DNA of 52,677 nucleotides from Candidatus Dormiibacterota bacterium (lineage in GTDB: Bacteria > Chloroflexota > Dormibacteria > Aeolococcales > Bog-877): the NCBI GenBank assembly GCA_027306595.1, contig DAHUZI010000110.1, positions 1-52,677 on the forward strand. Reading direction: 5' to 3'. Both the position numbers and the translations under genes were made by a program. Under the pieces are notes generated by a model. That model did not search any database and was not told the origin of the DNA. It was given only the letters and a program-made list of their open reading frames with translations. Numbering within the stretch: the stretch's first letter is position 1; every line of letters starts with the position of its first letter. Positions 25,532 through 33,711 of the stretch are shown here, piece after piece.

Positions 25532-28337
25532 GTGCTGCGGCGCGCTCCTCCGCCATGGGCACGAGGTCCGCCCAGTTCGGGCCGGTCTTGCAGTCCACCA
25601 AGAGGGGCACGCGGAGCTCGGCCGCCCCCCCCATCGCCTCGCGCGCCAGCCGGGCGACCGCCGGGAGCTCGGCCGCGGGCGCCTCGAAGACGAGCTCGTC
25701 GTGAACCTGGAGCAGGAGCTTGGCCTCGAGCCCGCTGGCGGCGAGCCGGGCGTGGGCACGGATCATGCCCAGCTTCATGATGTCGGCCGCCGAGCCCTGG
25801 GTCGGCATGTTGACGGCCATCCGCTCGCTGGCCTCCCGCAAGGGCCGGCTCCCGGCGCGCAGGTCGGGCAGGGTGCGGCGCCGCCCCAGGATGGTCGTCA
25901 CGTATCCCTGCTCGTGCGCCTCCTGCTTGATCCGGTCGAGGTAGCCCCGCACCTTGGGGAAGGTCTCGAAGTAGCGGTGGATGAAGGCGTCGGCGGCAGC
26001 CGCCCCGATGCCGAGGTCGCGCGCGAGCCCGAACGTCGACAGCCCGTAGAGGATGCCGAAGTTCACCACCTTGGCCATCCGCCGTTGGTCCGGGGTGACG
26101 AGATCGGGCGCGACCCCGAACACCGTGCTGGCGGTCTCGGCGTGGATGTCGGCGCCCCGGGCGAAGGCGGCGAGGAGCCCGGAGTCCTCGCTGAGGTGGG
26201 CGAGCACGCGCAGCTCGATCTGGGAGTAGTCGGCGGAGAGCAGGCGCCAGCCCGGCTCGGCAGGGAGGAAGGCGGCCCGGATCCGGCGGCCCGCCTCGGT
26301 GCGGACCGGGATGTTCTGGAGGTTGGGGTCGCTGGACGACAGCCGCCCGGTCGCGGCCACCGCCTGGTTGAAGCTGGTGTGGACGCGGCCGTCGACCGGG
26401 TCGACGAGCGCCGGTAGCTGGTCGACGTAGGTGTTCTTCAGCTTCGTCAGCTGGCGCCACTCCAGCACGGCGCCCACGATCGGGTGCTCCTGGCGAAGCG
26501 CCTCGAGCGCGGCCGCGTCGGTGCTCCGCCCGGTCTTGGTCCGGCGCGAGCTGGCGAGATGGAGCTCGTCGTAGAGGACGGTCGCCAGCTGCTGCGGCGA
26601 GCCGATCAGGAACGGGTGTCCCGCGCGCTCGACGACATCGGCCTCGAGCTCGGTGATCTGGGCCTGGAGCTCGGCGCCCAGCCGGTGCAGGGGCTCGGGG
26701 TCCACCGCGACCCCGAGCGCCTCCATCTCGCCCCGGATCGGGACGAGCGGGAGCTCGACGGTCCGCAAGAGCTCCGTCCCGCCGACCGCGGCGAGCTCGC
26801 GCTCGAGCCCGGGGCGGACGGCGAGCACCGCCGCCGCAAGGGTGGCGTGGAGCTCACCGGGCTCGACCGCCTCCGGCGCCGGCAGCGGCCCGGCCCGGCG
26901 GCGACCCGCCGGGCCGGGGCCTTCCTCGGGGATCGAGCGCTGTGCCAGGGTGCGGGCGAGCGTCGCCAGCGGCAGGCTGCGGCTTCGCGAGTCGGTGAGG
27001 TAGGAGGCGAGGACGCAGTCGAAGTCGAGGCCGGCCAGGCGAACGCCGACGGCGTTCCAGGCCAGCCACTCCGATTTGAGGTTGTAGGCGGCCAGCCGGA
27101 CCGTGGGGTCGGCGAGCAGCTCCCGCAGGGGCCCGATCGCGTCCTGGGTCCAACCGGCCCCCCCCGCCCCGGCCGGGACGAGCGGGCAGAACCACGCGGT
27201 CGCGGCGTCGGTCGCGAGCGCCAGGCCCGAGAGCCGACCGGCTCGGGGGGCGCCCTGGCAGACCGTGCGCATCGCCACCGCCCCGGCGGCGCGGGCGGCT
27301 GCCGCCATCTGCCTCAGGGCGTCGGGGGTCGACACGACCGTGGACTCGACGGCGAGTGGGGTGACCTCGACCGCGGAGGCCTCCCCCACCCCGCCGGCGG
27401 CGGCGGCGCCGGCCGCGTCGGCGTGCTCGTGGGTGGCGCCCACGGGCGCCCCCGCAGTGAGACGCCGGGCTAGGCTGGGCATCTCCAGGGCCACGAGCTC
27501 CGCCGCCGCCGCCTCCCGATCGGCGTCCGCCAGCCGGGCCGAGTCGAGGTCAAGCGTCACCCCTGGGACCTGCCGCACCAGGGTGACGAGTTCGCGGCCC
27601 AGCCGCGCCTCGTCCGCGTGTTCGAGCAGGGCGGTCCGCACCCGCCCCGGCCGCATGTCCGGGGCGGCCGACAGGATCGCCTCGAGGTCGCCGTAGGTCT
27701 GGACGAGCTGGGCGGCGGTCTTCTCCCCGATCCCGGGGACGCCGGGGATGTTGTCGCTGGGGTCACCCCGCAGGGCCTTGTAGTCGATGATCCGGATCGG
27801 CTCGAAGCCGAAGCGATCCCGAACCGCCGCCGAGTCGTAGATCACGGGATCGGTGAGGCCGCGCCGGCTCGCCTGCACCACCGTGCGCTCGGTCACGAGC
27901 TGGATGAGGTCGAGATCGGCGGTGAGGATGACGGTCTCGCATCCGACCGCCTCCGCGTCGCGGCTCAGGGTGCCGATGACATCGTCGGCCTCGAAGCCAG
28001 GCGCGACGACCACCGGCACGTGGAGGGCGGCGAGCACCCGCTCGCAGAGCGGGATCTGCTGATGGAACTCGTCGGGAATCGGGGCCCGATGGGCCTTGTA
28101 CGTCGCCAGACGCTCGTCGCGGAACGTCGGCCCGGGCGGGTCGAAGGCCGCCACCGCGTGGTCCACCCCCTGGGCGAGGCCGAGGAGGAGCATCGAGGTG
28201 AACCCGTACACGGCGTTGATCAGCTCACCGCGGCGGTTGGTCAGGGCCGGGAGCGCGTAATAGGCGCGGAAGGCGAGCGCGTGGCCGTCGATGAGGAGCA
28301 GCCGCGGCCCGGTCCGGGAGCGTGGCAGGCTGGCCAT
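25524..28337 (-). CDS. polA: DNA polymerase I, proofreading domain apparently inactive
   Basis: Fills gaps after excision repair and removes RNA primers. The 937-residue protein has the 5' nuclease domain (LLLIDGHALAFRAYYALPAL at about 12-31; GDPSDNIPGVPGIGEKTA) and the family A polymerase: motif A LLSADYSQIELRVLAHL, motif B RRMAKVVNFGILYGLS, motif C QVHDELVFEAP. The middle domain keeps the fold, but its catalytic acids are gone: the D-x-E motif region reads AVAMRTV and the second motif reads AAYNLKSEWLAW. It is therefore expected to lack 3'-5' exonuclease activity, like Taq polymerase. ATG at 28337 lies seven bases after -10-like GATAAT. It heads the polA-mutM-GT4 unit. Confidence 0.96.
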   Translation of the reverse strand: MASLPRSRTGPRLLLIDGHALAFRAYYALPALTNRRGELINAVYGFTSMLLLGLAQGVDHAVAAFDPPGPTFRDERLATYKAHRAPIPDEFHQQIPLCERVLAALHVPVVVAPGFEADDVIGTLSRDAEAVGCETVILTADLDLIQLVTERTVVQASRRGLTDPVIYDSAAVRDRFGFEPIRIIDYKALRGDPSDNIPGVPGIGEKTAAQLVQTYGDLEAILSAAPDMRPGRVRTALLEHADEARLGRELVTLVRQVPGVTLDLDSARLADADREAAAAELVALEMPSLARRLTAGAPVGATHEHADAAGAAAAGGVGEASAVEVTPLAVESTVVSTPDALRQMAAAARAAGAVAMRTVCQGAPRAGRLSGLALATDAATAWFCPLVPAGAGGAGWTQDAIGPLRELLADPTVRLAAYNLKSEWLAWNAVGVRLAGLDFDCVLASYLTDSRSRSLPLATLARTLAQRSIPEEGPGPAGRRRAGPLPAPEAVEPGELHATLAAAVLAVRPGLERELAAVGGTELLRTVELPLVPIRGEMEALGVAVDPEPLHRLGAELQAQITELEADVVERAGHPFLIGSPQQLATVLYDELHLASSRRTKTGRSTDAAALEALRQEHPIVGAVLEWRQLTKLKNTYVDQLPALVDPVDGRVHTSFNQAVAATGRLSSSDPNLQNIPVRTEAGRRIRAAFLPAEPGWRLLSADYSQIELRVLAHLSEDSGLLAAFARGADIHAETASTVFGVAPDLVTPDQRRMAKVVNFGILYGLSTFGLARDLGIGAAAADAFIHRYFETFPKVRGYLDRIKQEAHEQGYVTTILGRRRTLPDLRAGSRPLREASERMAVNMPTQGSAADIMKLGMIRAHARLAASGLEAKLLLQVHDELVFEAPAAELPAVARLAREAMGGAAELRVPLLVDCKTGPNWADLVPMAEERAAARA

Positions 28338-28350
28338 GGGCGGCATTATC
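28335..28350 (-). promoter_or_regulatory. Leaderless-type promoter of polA
   Basis: On the minus strand GATAAT (28350-28345) is followed by seven bases (GCCGCCC) and the ATG. No Shine-Dalgarno sequence is visible. This is the clearest example of the short -10 to start-codon spacing in the window. Confidence 0.55.
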
Positions 28351-28439
28351 AGTGGGTCGTCCCAAGGAGGGGCGCCGGTGGGCCCCCCCGACGGGCGGTC
28401 CTGGAGCCGCCGGCGGGGCCGGTGCGGATGGGCCGCCGC

Positions 28440-28445
28440 TATCAT
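28440..28445 (+). promoter_or_regulatory. -10 element for the DUF151 nuclease gene
   Basis: TATCAT lies 85 bases upstream of the chosen GTG start in the 193-base divergent region shared with polA. The rest of the region shows no gene. Confidence 0.35.
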
Positions 28446-28530
28446 GGGGGGCGTCGTCGCGGTCTGCCGGGCCGAACCCGGGCGCAGGTGGCGGAGATCC
28501 TGGCCCCGCCTGTCCCCGGCTCTGGGAGTG

Positions 28531-29031
28531 GTGAGCGCCGTGGACCTGGTCGAGGTGGCCGTCGACAGCATCCGGGTCCACATGCCGACCGGCCAGCACG
28601 TCGTGATCCTCAAGGAGCGCGACGCGGAGCGCTTCCTGCCCATCTGGATCGGGGTCGCCGAGGCCAATGCGATTGCCATCAAGATCACCGGCATCGTCCC
28701 TGACCGGCCCATCACCCACGACCTGGTCGTCACCCTCCTCGAGCAGCTGCACGTGGAGGTGAACCAGATCGTCGTCACCTCGCTGGACCACGACGTGTTC
28801 TTCGCCCGGATCACCGGCCGCGTCGACGGCCGGTCGCTCGACCTCGATGCGCGGCCCAGTGACGCGATCGCGCTGGCCGTGCGGCTCGGCTCGCCGATCT
28901 ACGTGGCACGCGATGTGCTGGAGAAGGCCGCCGTCCTGCCGGAGTCGGACACGGAGGAGGAACGGCTCCGGGTGTTCCAGGAGATGGTCAACAGTATGGA
29001 TCTGCCCGACCTGGACGACCCGCGCGCCTGA
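28531..29031 (+). CDS. Bifunctional nuclease family protein (DUF151/BFN)
   Basis: A 166-residue protein with the DUF151 core: VDSIRVHMPTGQHVVILKE, the RFLPIWIGVAEANAIAI block, RPITHDLVVTLLEQL and SLDLDARPSDAIALAVRLGSPIYVA. Plant and bacterial relatives have reported DNase/RNase activity, but the physiological role in bacteria is unclear. The tail is acidic (SDTEEERLRVFQEM). GTG at 28531 follows GGGAG closely; a GTG three codons later also fits. It lies 20 bases before the tRNA-Leu gene and could be cotranscribed with it. Family assignment is firm, the start moderately so. Confidence 0.88.
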   Translation: MSAVDLVEVAVDSIRVHMPTGQHVVILKERDAERFLPIWIGVAEANAIAIKITGIVPDRPITHDLVVTLLEQLHVEVNQIVVTSLDHDVFFARITGRVDGRSLDLDARPSDAIALAVRLGSPIYVARDVLEKAAVLPESDTEEERLRVFQEMVNSMDLPDLDDPRA

Positions 29032-29051
29032 GGGCGGATCGGGGCGCTCCG

Positions 29052-29134
29052 GCCAGCATGGCGGAATGGCAGACGCGGCGGTCTCAAAAACCGTTGCCCG
29101 CAAGGGCGTCCGGGTTCGACCCCCGGTGCTGGCA
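29052..29134 (+). tRNA. tRNA-Leu (anticodon CAA)
   Basis: A class II tRNA of 83 bases. The acceptor arms GCCAGCA (29052-29058) and TGCTGGC (29127-29133) pair fully and are followed by discriminator A. The anticodon loop CTCAAAA gives CAA, reading UUG. The long variable arm GCCC-GCAA-GGGC and the T arm CCGGG-TTCGACC-CCCGG are intact. The 3' CCA is not encoded, so tRNA nucleotidyltransferase must add it. Confidence 0.97.
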
Positions 29135-29163
29135 CGGGGTCCAGCGGCCGGTCGCGGGCGCGC

Positions 29164-30483
29164 ATGATGGCGGATCGCGCCATCGGCCGTGATGCCGCTG
29201 CCGGACGCGCCGGCCGCGCCCACCCGTCGCCGTCGGCCCCGGGGCACGGGTCGCGACGCGGCCGGGGGCGCTGGACGTTCGGCGGCGCCGCCCTGGCCGG
29301 GCTGGCGGTCGCCGGAACGGTGGTCGTGCATGGCGGTCCCCGCGCGGCGCCGTGTGGCACCGCCCCGGCGCAGCTGCTGCTGGGGGCGAACGCGGTGACG
29401 GCCGACGACGTGTGGGCGGTCGGGGTTCAGCAGCCGGCCGGCGTGGGCGGGCCTGCGCGGCCGCTGATCGAGCGCTGGAACGGCGTGCGCTGGCGAATCG
29501 TCGGGAGCCCGGCCCCCAGGGGGCTGCACAGCGAGCTGACCAGCGTCGCTGCCGTCGGGTCCCATCAGGCCTGGGCGGTCGGCTCGAGCGCTCCCGCCGA
29601 GGCGCCGACCCACTCCCGACCGCTGGCGCTCCATTGGGGCGGTCGGCGCTGGACTCCAGTGCCGGTCCCCTCGACCGGGACCGGTGGCCGGTCGGGGGGC
29701 GCGATCCTGATGTCGGTCGCGGCCGGCCCGGGCCGGACCGTGTTCGCGGTGGGGTCCGTGGGGGCGGTCGCCGGTCGGCTGCGGCCGCTGGCGGTGCGCT
29801 GGGTAGCGGGGCGGTGGCGGCCGGTGCCCGTGGCGATGCCCCTCGCGGCGCGGGGCGCGTCCCCGGCGCCGTTCATCCTCGACGCGGTGGCGGTGCTGTC
29901 CGCACACGAGGCGGTGGCGGTCGGCACGGTCGAGGGGGCCTCTCGAGGCCTGCCCGTCGTGGAGCTGTGGACCGGTGCGGGGTTCCACCCGGCACCGGCC
30001 GCCGCGGTCACGGCGCAGATGGGGTCGCTAGCCGCGATCGCCCGATCGGGGCCACAGGCGTTCTGGGCCCTGGGCGCCCCCCTCGCGGGCTCGCCGCGCG
30101 CCCCCCTGCCGGTGGCCAGGTGGAGCGCCGGCGCCGTGCGCGTGGATCGGGCCCCGAGCCCGGGTTCCGTCTACTCCGTCCTCCTCGCGGTCGCCGCCGG
30201 GGCCGGAACCAACGTCTGGGCCGTGGGCGCCCTCGGGCCCCGGCCGGGCGGGCCGACGGGGCTGTCGCTCATCGAAGGCTGGGATGGGACGGCCTGGCGC
30301 CGGGTGGCGAGCCCCGAGCCGGGCCGGGCGCGGGGCGCGGACGACGGGCTCGACGGGGTCACCGCGCTCGGGCGCACCCAGGCATGGGCGGTGGGCGGCT
30401 TCTCGGCCCGCGCCTGCGCTCCCACCCACCCGCTCGTCGCGCACTGGGACGGCCGCCGCTGGGCGGCCGTGAGCGCCCCATGA
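29164..30483 (+). CDS. Secreted seven-repeat beta-propeller protein
   Basis: A 439-residue protein with an Arg-rich N terminus, one hydrophobic signal/anchor segment (FGGAALAGLAVAGTVVVHGG, about 39-58) and seven degenerate repeats of roughly 50-57 residues. Each repeat runs V-A-A-x(5)-A/V-W-A-V-G ... P-L-x-x-x-W-x-G-x-x-W-x-x-V-x-x-P, for instance DDVWAVG...LIERWNGVRWRIVGSP and TNVWAVG...LIEGWDGTAWRRVASP. Seven such blades close a propeller. I do not recognise a characterised homologue; similar WAVG...WNG repeats are common in secreted proteins of GC-rich soil bacteria. It starts 29 bases after the tRNA with no clear Shine-Dalgarno (an ATG one codon later is equally possible), and its stop overlaps the next start. 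Confidence 0.72.
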   Translation: MMADRAIGRDAAAGRAGRAHPSPSAPGHGSRRGRGRWTFGGAALAGLAVAGTVVVHGGPRAAPCGTAPAQLLLGANAVTADDVWAVGVQQPAGVGGPARPLIERWNGVRWRIVGSPAPRGLHSELTSVAAVGSHQAWAVGSSAPAEAPTHSRPLALHWGGRRWTPVPVPSTGTGGRSGGAILMSVAAGPGRTVFAVGSVGAVAGRLRPLAVRWVAGRWRPVPVAMPLAARGASPAPFILDAVAVLSAHEAVAVGTVEGASRGLPVVELWTGAGFHPAPAAAVTAQMGSLAAIARSGPQAFWALGAPLAGSPRAPLPVARWSAGAVRVDRAPSPGSVYSVLLAVAAGAGTNVWAVGALGPRPGGPTGLSLIEGWDGTAWRRVASPEPGRARGADDGLDGVTALGRTQAWAVGGFSARACAPTHPLVAHWDGRRWAAVSAP

Positions 30484-31880
30484 CCTGTGGGCGGCGGCCA
30501 CGCGCAGCCGACCTCGCCCGGGGCTCCAGCTTGGCCCTGCTCCTTGTGCTGGTCCCGGGGGCGGCCCTGGACGTCGCGCCCGTCCGGCACCGCCTCGACG
30601 TGCCGGGGAGCCCCGCGCCCGCGAGGGTCACGATCGGCTTCTTCCCGCAGTGGGGCATCTATCGACGCGGCTTCACGCTGGCGGCCGCGGTCCGCGAGGG
30701 GGAGATCGCCCACCTCACCGACCTCGTGTATGCCTTCGGCGGGGTACAGCCGGTTGACGGGCCCGGCACCCGCCCGGTTGCCGGGCGCAATCCGGTTGTG
30801 TGTCGCAGCACCGACCCCTGGGCCGACTATCGCGATCGCAACCTGCCGGCCATCGCCGGTACCCCCGCCGTCGCGCCGGACGGGCTGGCCGGGAACTTCC
30901 AGCAGCTGCGCGCCCTGAAGGCGCGCGACCCGCACCTGCGCATCCTCCTCTCCCTGGGTGGCGGGGGGACGGCGTCGACCGACTTCTCGGCGGCGGCGCG
31001 GACGGCGGTCTCGCGGGCGGCCTTCGTCGCCTCGTGCATCGACCGGTTCATCCGGGGTGATCTGCCGGGCCTACCGCCGGGGGCGGTGGCGGGGATCTTC
31101 GACGGGTTCGACCTCGACTGGGAGTCGCCGGGGCCGGGCACGCCGGCGTGGGCCACCTGCCCCTGTGACGGTCCGGATCAGGCCCTGCTCGTGGCCACCT
31201 TCCGCCACCGGCTCGACGCGCTCGGGAACGTGGGCGGCGCTCCCTTCACGCTCACGGTCGAGCTGCCGGCGTCGCCGTCCGCGGCCCAGGGGGTCCAGGT
31301 GGCCACGATCGCCCCCCTGATCTCCGACGCCGTCGTGATGGCGTACGACTTCCACGGGCCCTGGGCTCCTCGGGGACCGACCGGGTTCAACTCCGACCTC
31401 AACCCGGTCGGGGGCGCGTCGGGCCTCAGCGCGGCCGGCGCGGTGGCGGCCTACGAGGCCGCCGGCCTGCCGGCGAGCCGGATCGTGCTCGGGTTGCCCC
31501 TCTACGGCCACGACTGGCGGGGCGTGCCCCCCGGGCCCGACTTCGGACTCGGGGAGCCGGCCGCCGGCCCGGCCGTCCCGCCCGGCCGCACCGAGGCGGG
31601 GGCGCGGGCCGCGGGGCTGGACCCGTTGGGCACCGCCGACTACTACGAGCTCGCCTCCCTGCGGGGGTTCGCCTGGCACGAGGATCGGCAGGCGGGCGCC
31701 AGCTGGCTGTATGACCCGGCGCGGCGCATCTTCTGGTCGGTCGAGAGTCCGACCGCGATCCGGGCCGCTGGGCGGTTCGTCGTGGCCCGGGGTCTGGCCG
31801 GGGCCGCGCTGTGGGAGCTCGCCGGCGATCGCGGCGACCAGCTGACGGCGGCCCTCGCGCAGGGACTTCGGAGCGGCTGA
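30480..31880 (+). CDS. Glycoside hydrolase family 18 protein (chitinase-like), secreted
   Basis: A 466-residue secreted GH18 barrel. The signal segment is LARGSSLALLLVLVPGAALDVAP (about 12-34). Catalytic features are SLGGGG (the SxGG strand) and FDGFDLDWES, which keeps the full DxxDxDxE motif including the acid Glu, then MAYDFHGPW, the strand carrying the Asp/Tyr partner. ALWELAGD near the end supplies the Trp strand. It should therefore be active on chitin or related N-acetylglucosamine polymers. ATG at 30480 shares ATGA with the preceding propeller gene, so the two secreted proteins are probably made together. No carbohydrate-binding module is visible unless the partner propeller supplies it. 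Confidence 0.88.
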   Translation: MTCGRRPRAADLARGSSLALLLVLVPGAALDVAPVRHRLDVPGSPAPARVTIGFFPQWGIYRRGFTLAAAVREGEIAHLTDLVYAFGGVQPVDGPGTRPVAGRNPVVCRSTDPWADYRDRNLPAIAGTPAVAPDGLAGNFQQLRALKARDPHLRILLSLGGGGTASTDFSAAARTAVSRAAFVASCIDRFIRGDLPGLPPGAVAGIFDGFDLDWESPGPGTPAWATCPCDGPDQALLVATFRHRLDALGNVGGAPFTLTVELPASPSAAQGVQVATIAPLISDAVVMAYDFHGPWAPRGPTGFNSDLNPVGGASGLSAAGAVAAYEAAGLPASRIVLGLPLYGHDWRGVPPGPDFGLGEPAAGPAVPPGRTEAGARAAGLDPLGTADYYELASLRGFAWHEDRQAGASWLYDPARRIFWSVESPTAIRAAGRFVVARGLAGAALWELAGDRGDQLTAALAQGLRSG

Positions 31881-31929
31881 GCTCGGGCCGCGCCCAGGGG
31901 CGGCGCCCGGAGCAAGGCGCACGCGATCG

Positions 31930-31970
31930 CAGCGGGTGGCGGGCCAGGCCGGCCCTCGCCGAGCCCGCTG
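31930..31970 (+). terminator. Extended hairpin downstream of the GH18 gene
   Basis: CAGCGGG (31930-31936) pairs with CCCGCTG (31964-31970); inside it GGCG (31938-31941) pairs with CGCC (31957-31960), with further GGCC/GGCC pairing. It lies 50 bases after the GH18 stop and before the fabF promoter region. A T-run is absent. Confidence 0.45.
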
Positions 31971-31982
31971 CCGAACTCGGGC

Positions 31983-32146
31983 TAAGCTGGACTTGGACGT
32001 GGGGTCCGAAGGCATCGGGCTCGGACTGATCGCCCGGACGGGGTCGGTATCCCCTGAATCTCTGGCCCGCAAGTCCAATCATTCGTCGTGACATTCCTAC
32101 CCTCGGGCGGAGCACAGGGCCGGGGGAGGGACCGCAGGATGGAGGG
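31983..32146 (+). promoter_or_regulatory. fabF upstream region with long inverted repeat
   Basis: The 266 bases between the GH18 gene and fabF hold no gene. A -10-like TAAGCT lies at 31983-31988. Overlapping it, TGGACTTG (31988-31995) is the exact reverse complement of CAAGTCCA (32070-32077). Between them are GTCCGA/TCGGAC (32004-32009/32021-32026), the competing CGGGC/GCCCG (32016-32020/32032-32036), and GGGG/CCCC (32040-32043/32051-32054). This could be a folded leader or an operator pair. It matches no riboswitch consensus I know. Confidence 0.35.
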
Positions 32147-33442
32147 GTGGGCAGTGCGGAGGGCCGCGCCGTCGCCGTGACCGGCCTGGGGTTCGTGACC
32201 CCGATCGGGTCGGACACGGAGACGGTCTGGTCGAACCTGGTCGAGGGGCGGTCGGCGGTGGGCCCGATCAGCCACTTCGACGCGCGCGACCTTCCCACCC
32301 GGATCGCCGCCGAGGTGCGCGACTTCAAGCCGGAGCGGTACATGGACCGCAAGGCTGCGCGCCATCTCGCCCGCTACTGCCAGTTCGGCCTGGCGGCGTC
32401 CCGGATGGCGCTGGAGCAGGCCGGGGTCGACCCGAGCCAGATGGATCCCGACGCGGTCGGGGTGGTGCTGAGCTCGGGGGTCGGGGGGCTCGACGAGATC
32501 GAGCGCAACCAGACGACCCTGCTGGCCCGGGGGCCGCGGCGGATCAGCCCGTTCGCGGTGCCGATGATGATCGCGGACATGGGGGCGGGGATCGTCGCCA
32601 TGCACGTGGGGGCGGGCGGGCCCAACTACGCCGTGGTCAGCGCCTGCGCCTCCAGCGCCCACGGGGTCGGGGAGGCGGCCGAGATCGTCCGCCGCGGCGA
32701 CGCCGAGGTGATGCTGGCGGGCGGGGCCGAGGCCGCGATCACCCCGCTGCTCCTCGGAGCCTTCTGCCAGATCCAGGCGACCAGCACCCGCAATGGCGAG
32801 CCGGAGCGGGCCTCACGGCCGTTCGACTCGGACCGGGACGGGTTCGTGATGGGCGAGGGCGCCGTGATGCTGGTCCTCGAGGACGGCGAGCGCGCCCGCC
32901 GCCGGGGGGCTCGGGTGCTGGCCGAGATCGCCGGCTACGGCGCGACCGCCGACATGTACCACTACACCGCGCCCGATCCCGACGGTCGGGGCGCGACCCG
33001 AGCCATGCGCCGGGCGCTCGCCAAGGCGAGGGTGGAGCCGGGTGAGGTCGGCTACGTCAACGCCCACGGCACCGGGACCCGACTCGGGGACATCGCCGAG
33101 TCCCTCGCCATCCGCCGCGTCTTCGCGGACCACGCCGACCGGGTCGCGGTCAGCTCGACCAAGTCGATGGTGGGGCACCTCCTCGGCGCCGCGGGCGCCT
33201 TCGAGGCCGCGGTCTGCGTCCTGGCCGTCGACCGCGGGGTGCTGCCACCGACCATCAACCTCGAGGATCCCGACCCCGCCTGCGCCCTCGACCACGTTGC
33301 GAACCACGCCCGCCCGTCGCGGGTCGAGTGCGCCTTGTCGAACTCGTTCGGGTTCGGTGGCCACAACGCCAGCCTGCTCGTGCGGCGGCCGAGCGCCAAC
33401 GGAAGCGCGCCCCAGCCGGGCGCCCAGAGGACCCCCCCATGA
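32147..33442 (+). CDS. fabF: 3-oxoacyl-ACP synthase II
   Basis: Condensing enzyme that elongates acyl-ACP with malonyl-ACP in type II fatty-acid synthesis. The 431-residue thiolase-fold protein has catalytic Cys167 in VVSACASSAHG, His307 in VNAHGTGTRLGD, Lys339/His344 in STKSMVGHLLGAAGAFEA, and the C-terminal NSFGFGGHNAS gate. The GTG at 32147 gives a normal N terminus (RAVAVTGLGFVTPIG), with purine-rich GGAGGG just upstream. It heads fabF-acp-fabD-fabG, in which the first three genes overlap by four bases each. No fabH, fabZ or fabI is in the window. Confidence 0.95.
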   Translation: MGSAEGRAVAVTGLGFVTPIGSDTETVWSNLVEGRSAVGPISHFDARDLPTRIAAEVRDFKPERYMDRKAARHLARYCQFGLAASRMALEQAGVDPSQMDPDAVGVVLSSGVGGLDEIERNQTTLLARGPRRISPFAVPMMIADMGAGIVAMHVGAGGPNYAVVSACASSAHGVGEAAEIVRRGDAEVMLAGGAEAAITPLLLGAFCQIQATSTRNGEPERASRPFDSDRDGFVMGEGAVMLVLEDGERARRRGARVLAEIAGYGATADMYHYTAPDPDGRGATRAMRRALAKARVEPGEVGYVNAHGTGTRLGDIAESLAIRRVFADHADRVAVSSTKSMVGHLLGAAGAFEAAVCVLAVDRGVLPPTINLEDPDPACALDHVANHARPSRVECALSNSFGFGGHNASLLVRRPSANGSAPQPGAQRTPP

Positions 33443-33711
33443 CCCATGCCCTCGACTTTCGGGAGCTGCAGACCCTCGCCGCCGAGATCCTCGGCATCGA
33501 GCCCGACCAGATCCAGCTGCCGCTCAGCTTCGCTCGGGACCTCGCCGCCGACTCCCTCGATCTCGTTGAGCTGATGATGGCGGTGGAGGACCGGTACGCC
33601 GTCGCCCTCCCGGAGGAGGAGCTGAACCGGATGAAGAGCGTGGATGACCTCTGGCAGTACCTGCTCGTCCACCACGGCGAGCGGGCGGCCGCGGACGCGG
33701 CGTCGGCGTGA
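33439..33711 (+). CDS. acpP: Acyl carrier protein
   Basis: A 90-residue carrier protein that holds acyl chains on a 4'-phosphopantetheine arm. The attachment Ser39 sits in AADSLDLVELMMAVED, close to the usual DSLD-VEL motif, with an acidic recognition helix after it. The ATG shares ATGA with fabF, and the stop shares GTGA with fabD, so ACP is made as part of the fab unit. An Ala-rich tail extends it about ten residues beyond E. coli ACP. A longer upstream frame exists but lies inside fabF. Confidence 0.93.
   Translation: MTHALDFRELQTLAAEILGIEPDQIQLPLSFARDLAADSLDLVELMMAVEDRYAVALPEEELNRMKSVDDLWQYLLVHHGERAAADAASA

Noticed and set aside
25532..25759. N-terminal extension of MutM
   Set aside because: MutM needs Pro as its processed first residue; PELPEVET directly follows the GTG at 25531.
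29352..30479. Upstream extension of the GH18 frame through the propeller gene
   Set aside because: The extension is out of frame with the seven clear propeller repeats; the signal peptide and the ATGA overlap place the real start at 30480.
29052..32146. Integrative element inserted at tRNA-Leu
   Set aside because: No integrase, no direct repeat of the tRNA 3' end that I could see, and base composition is the same as in neighbours.
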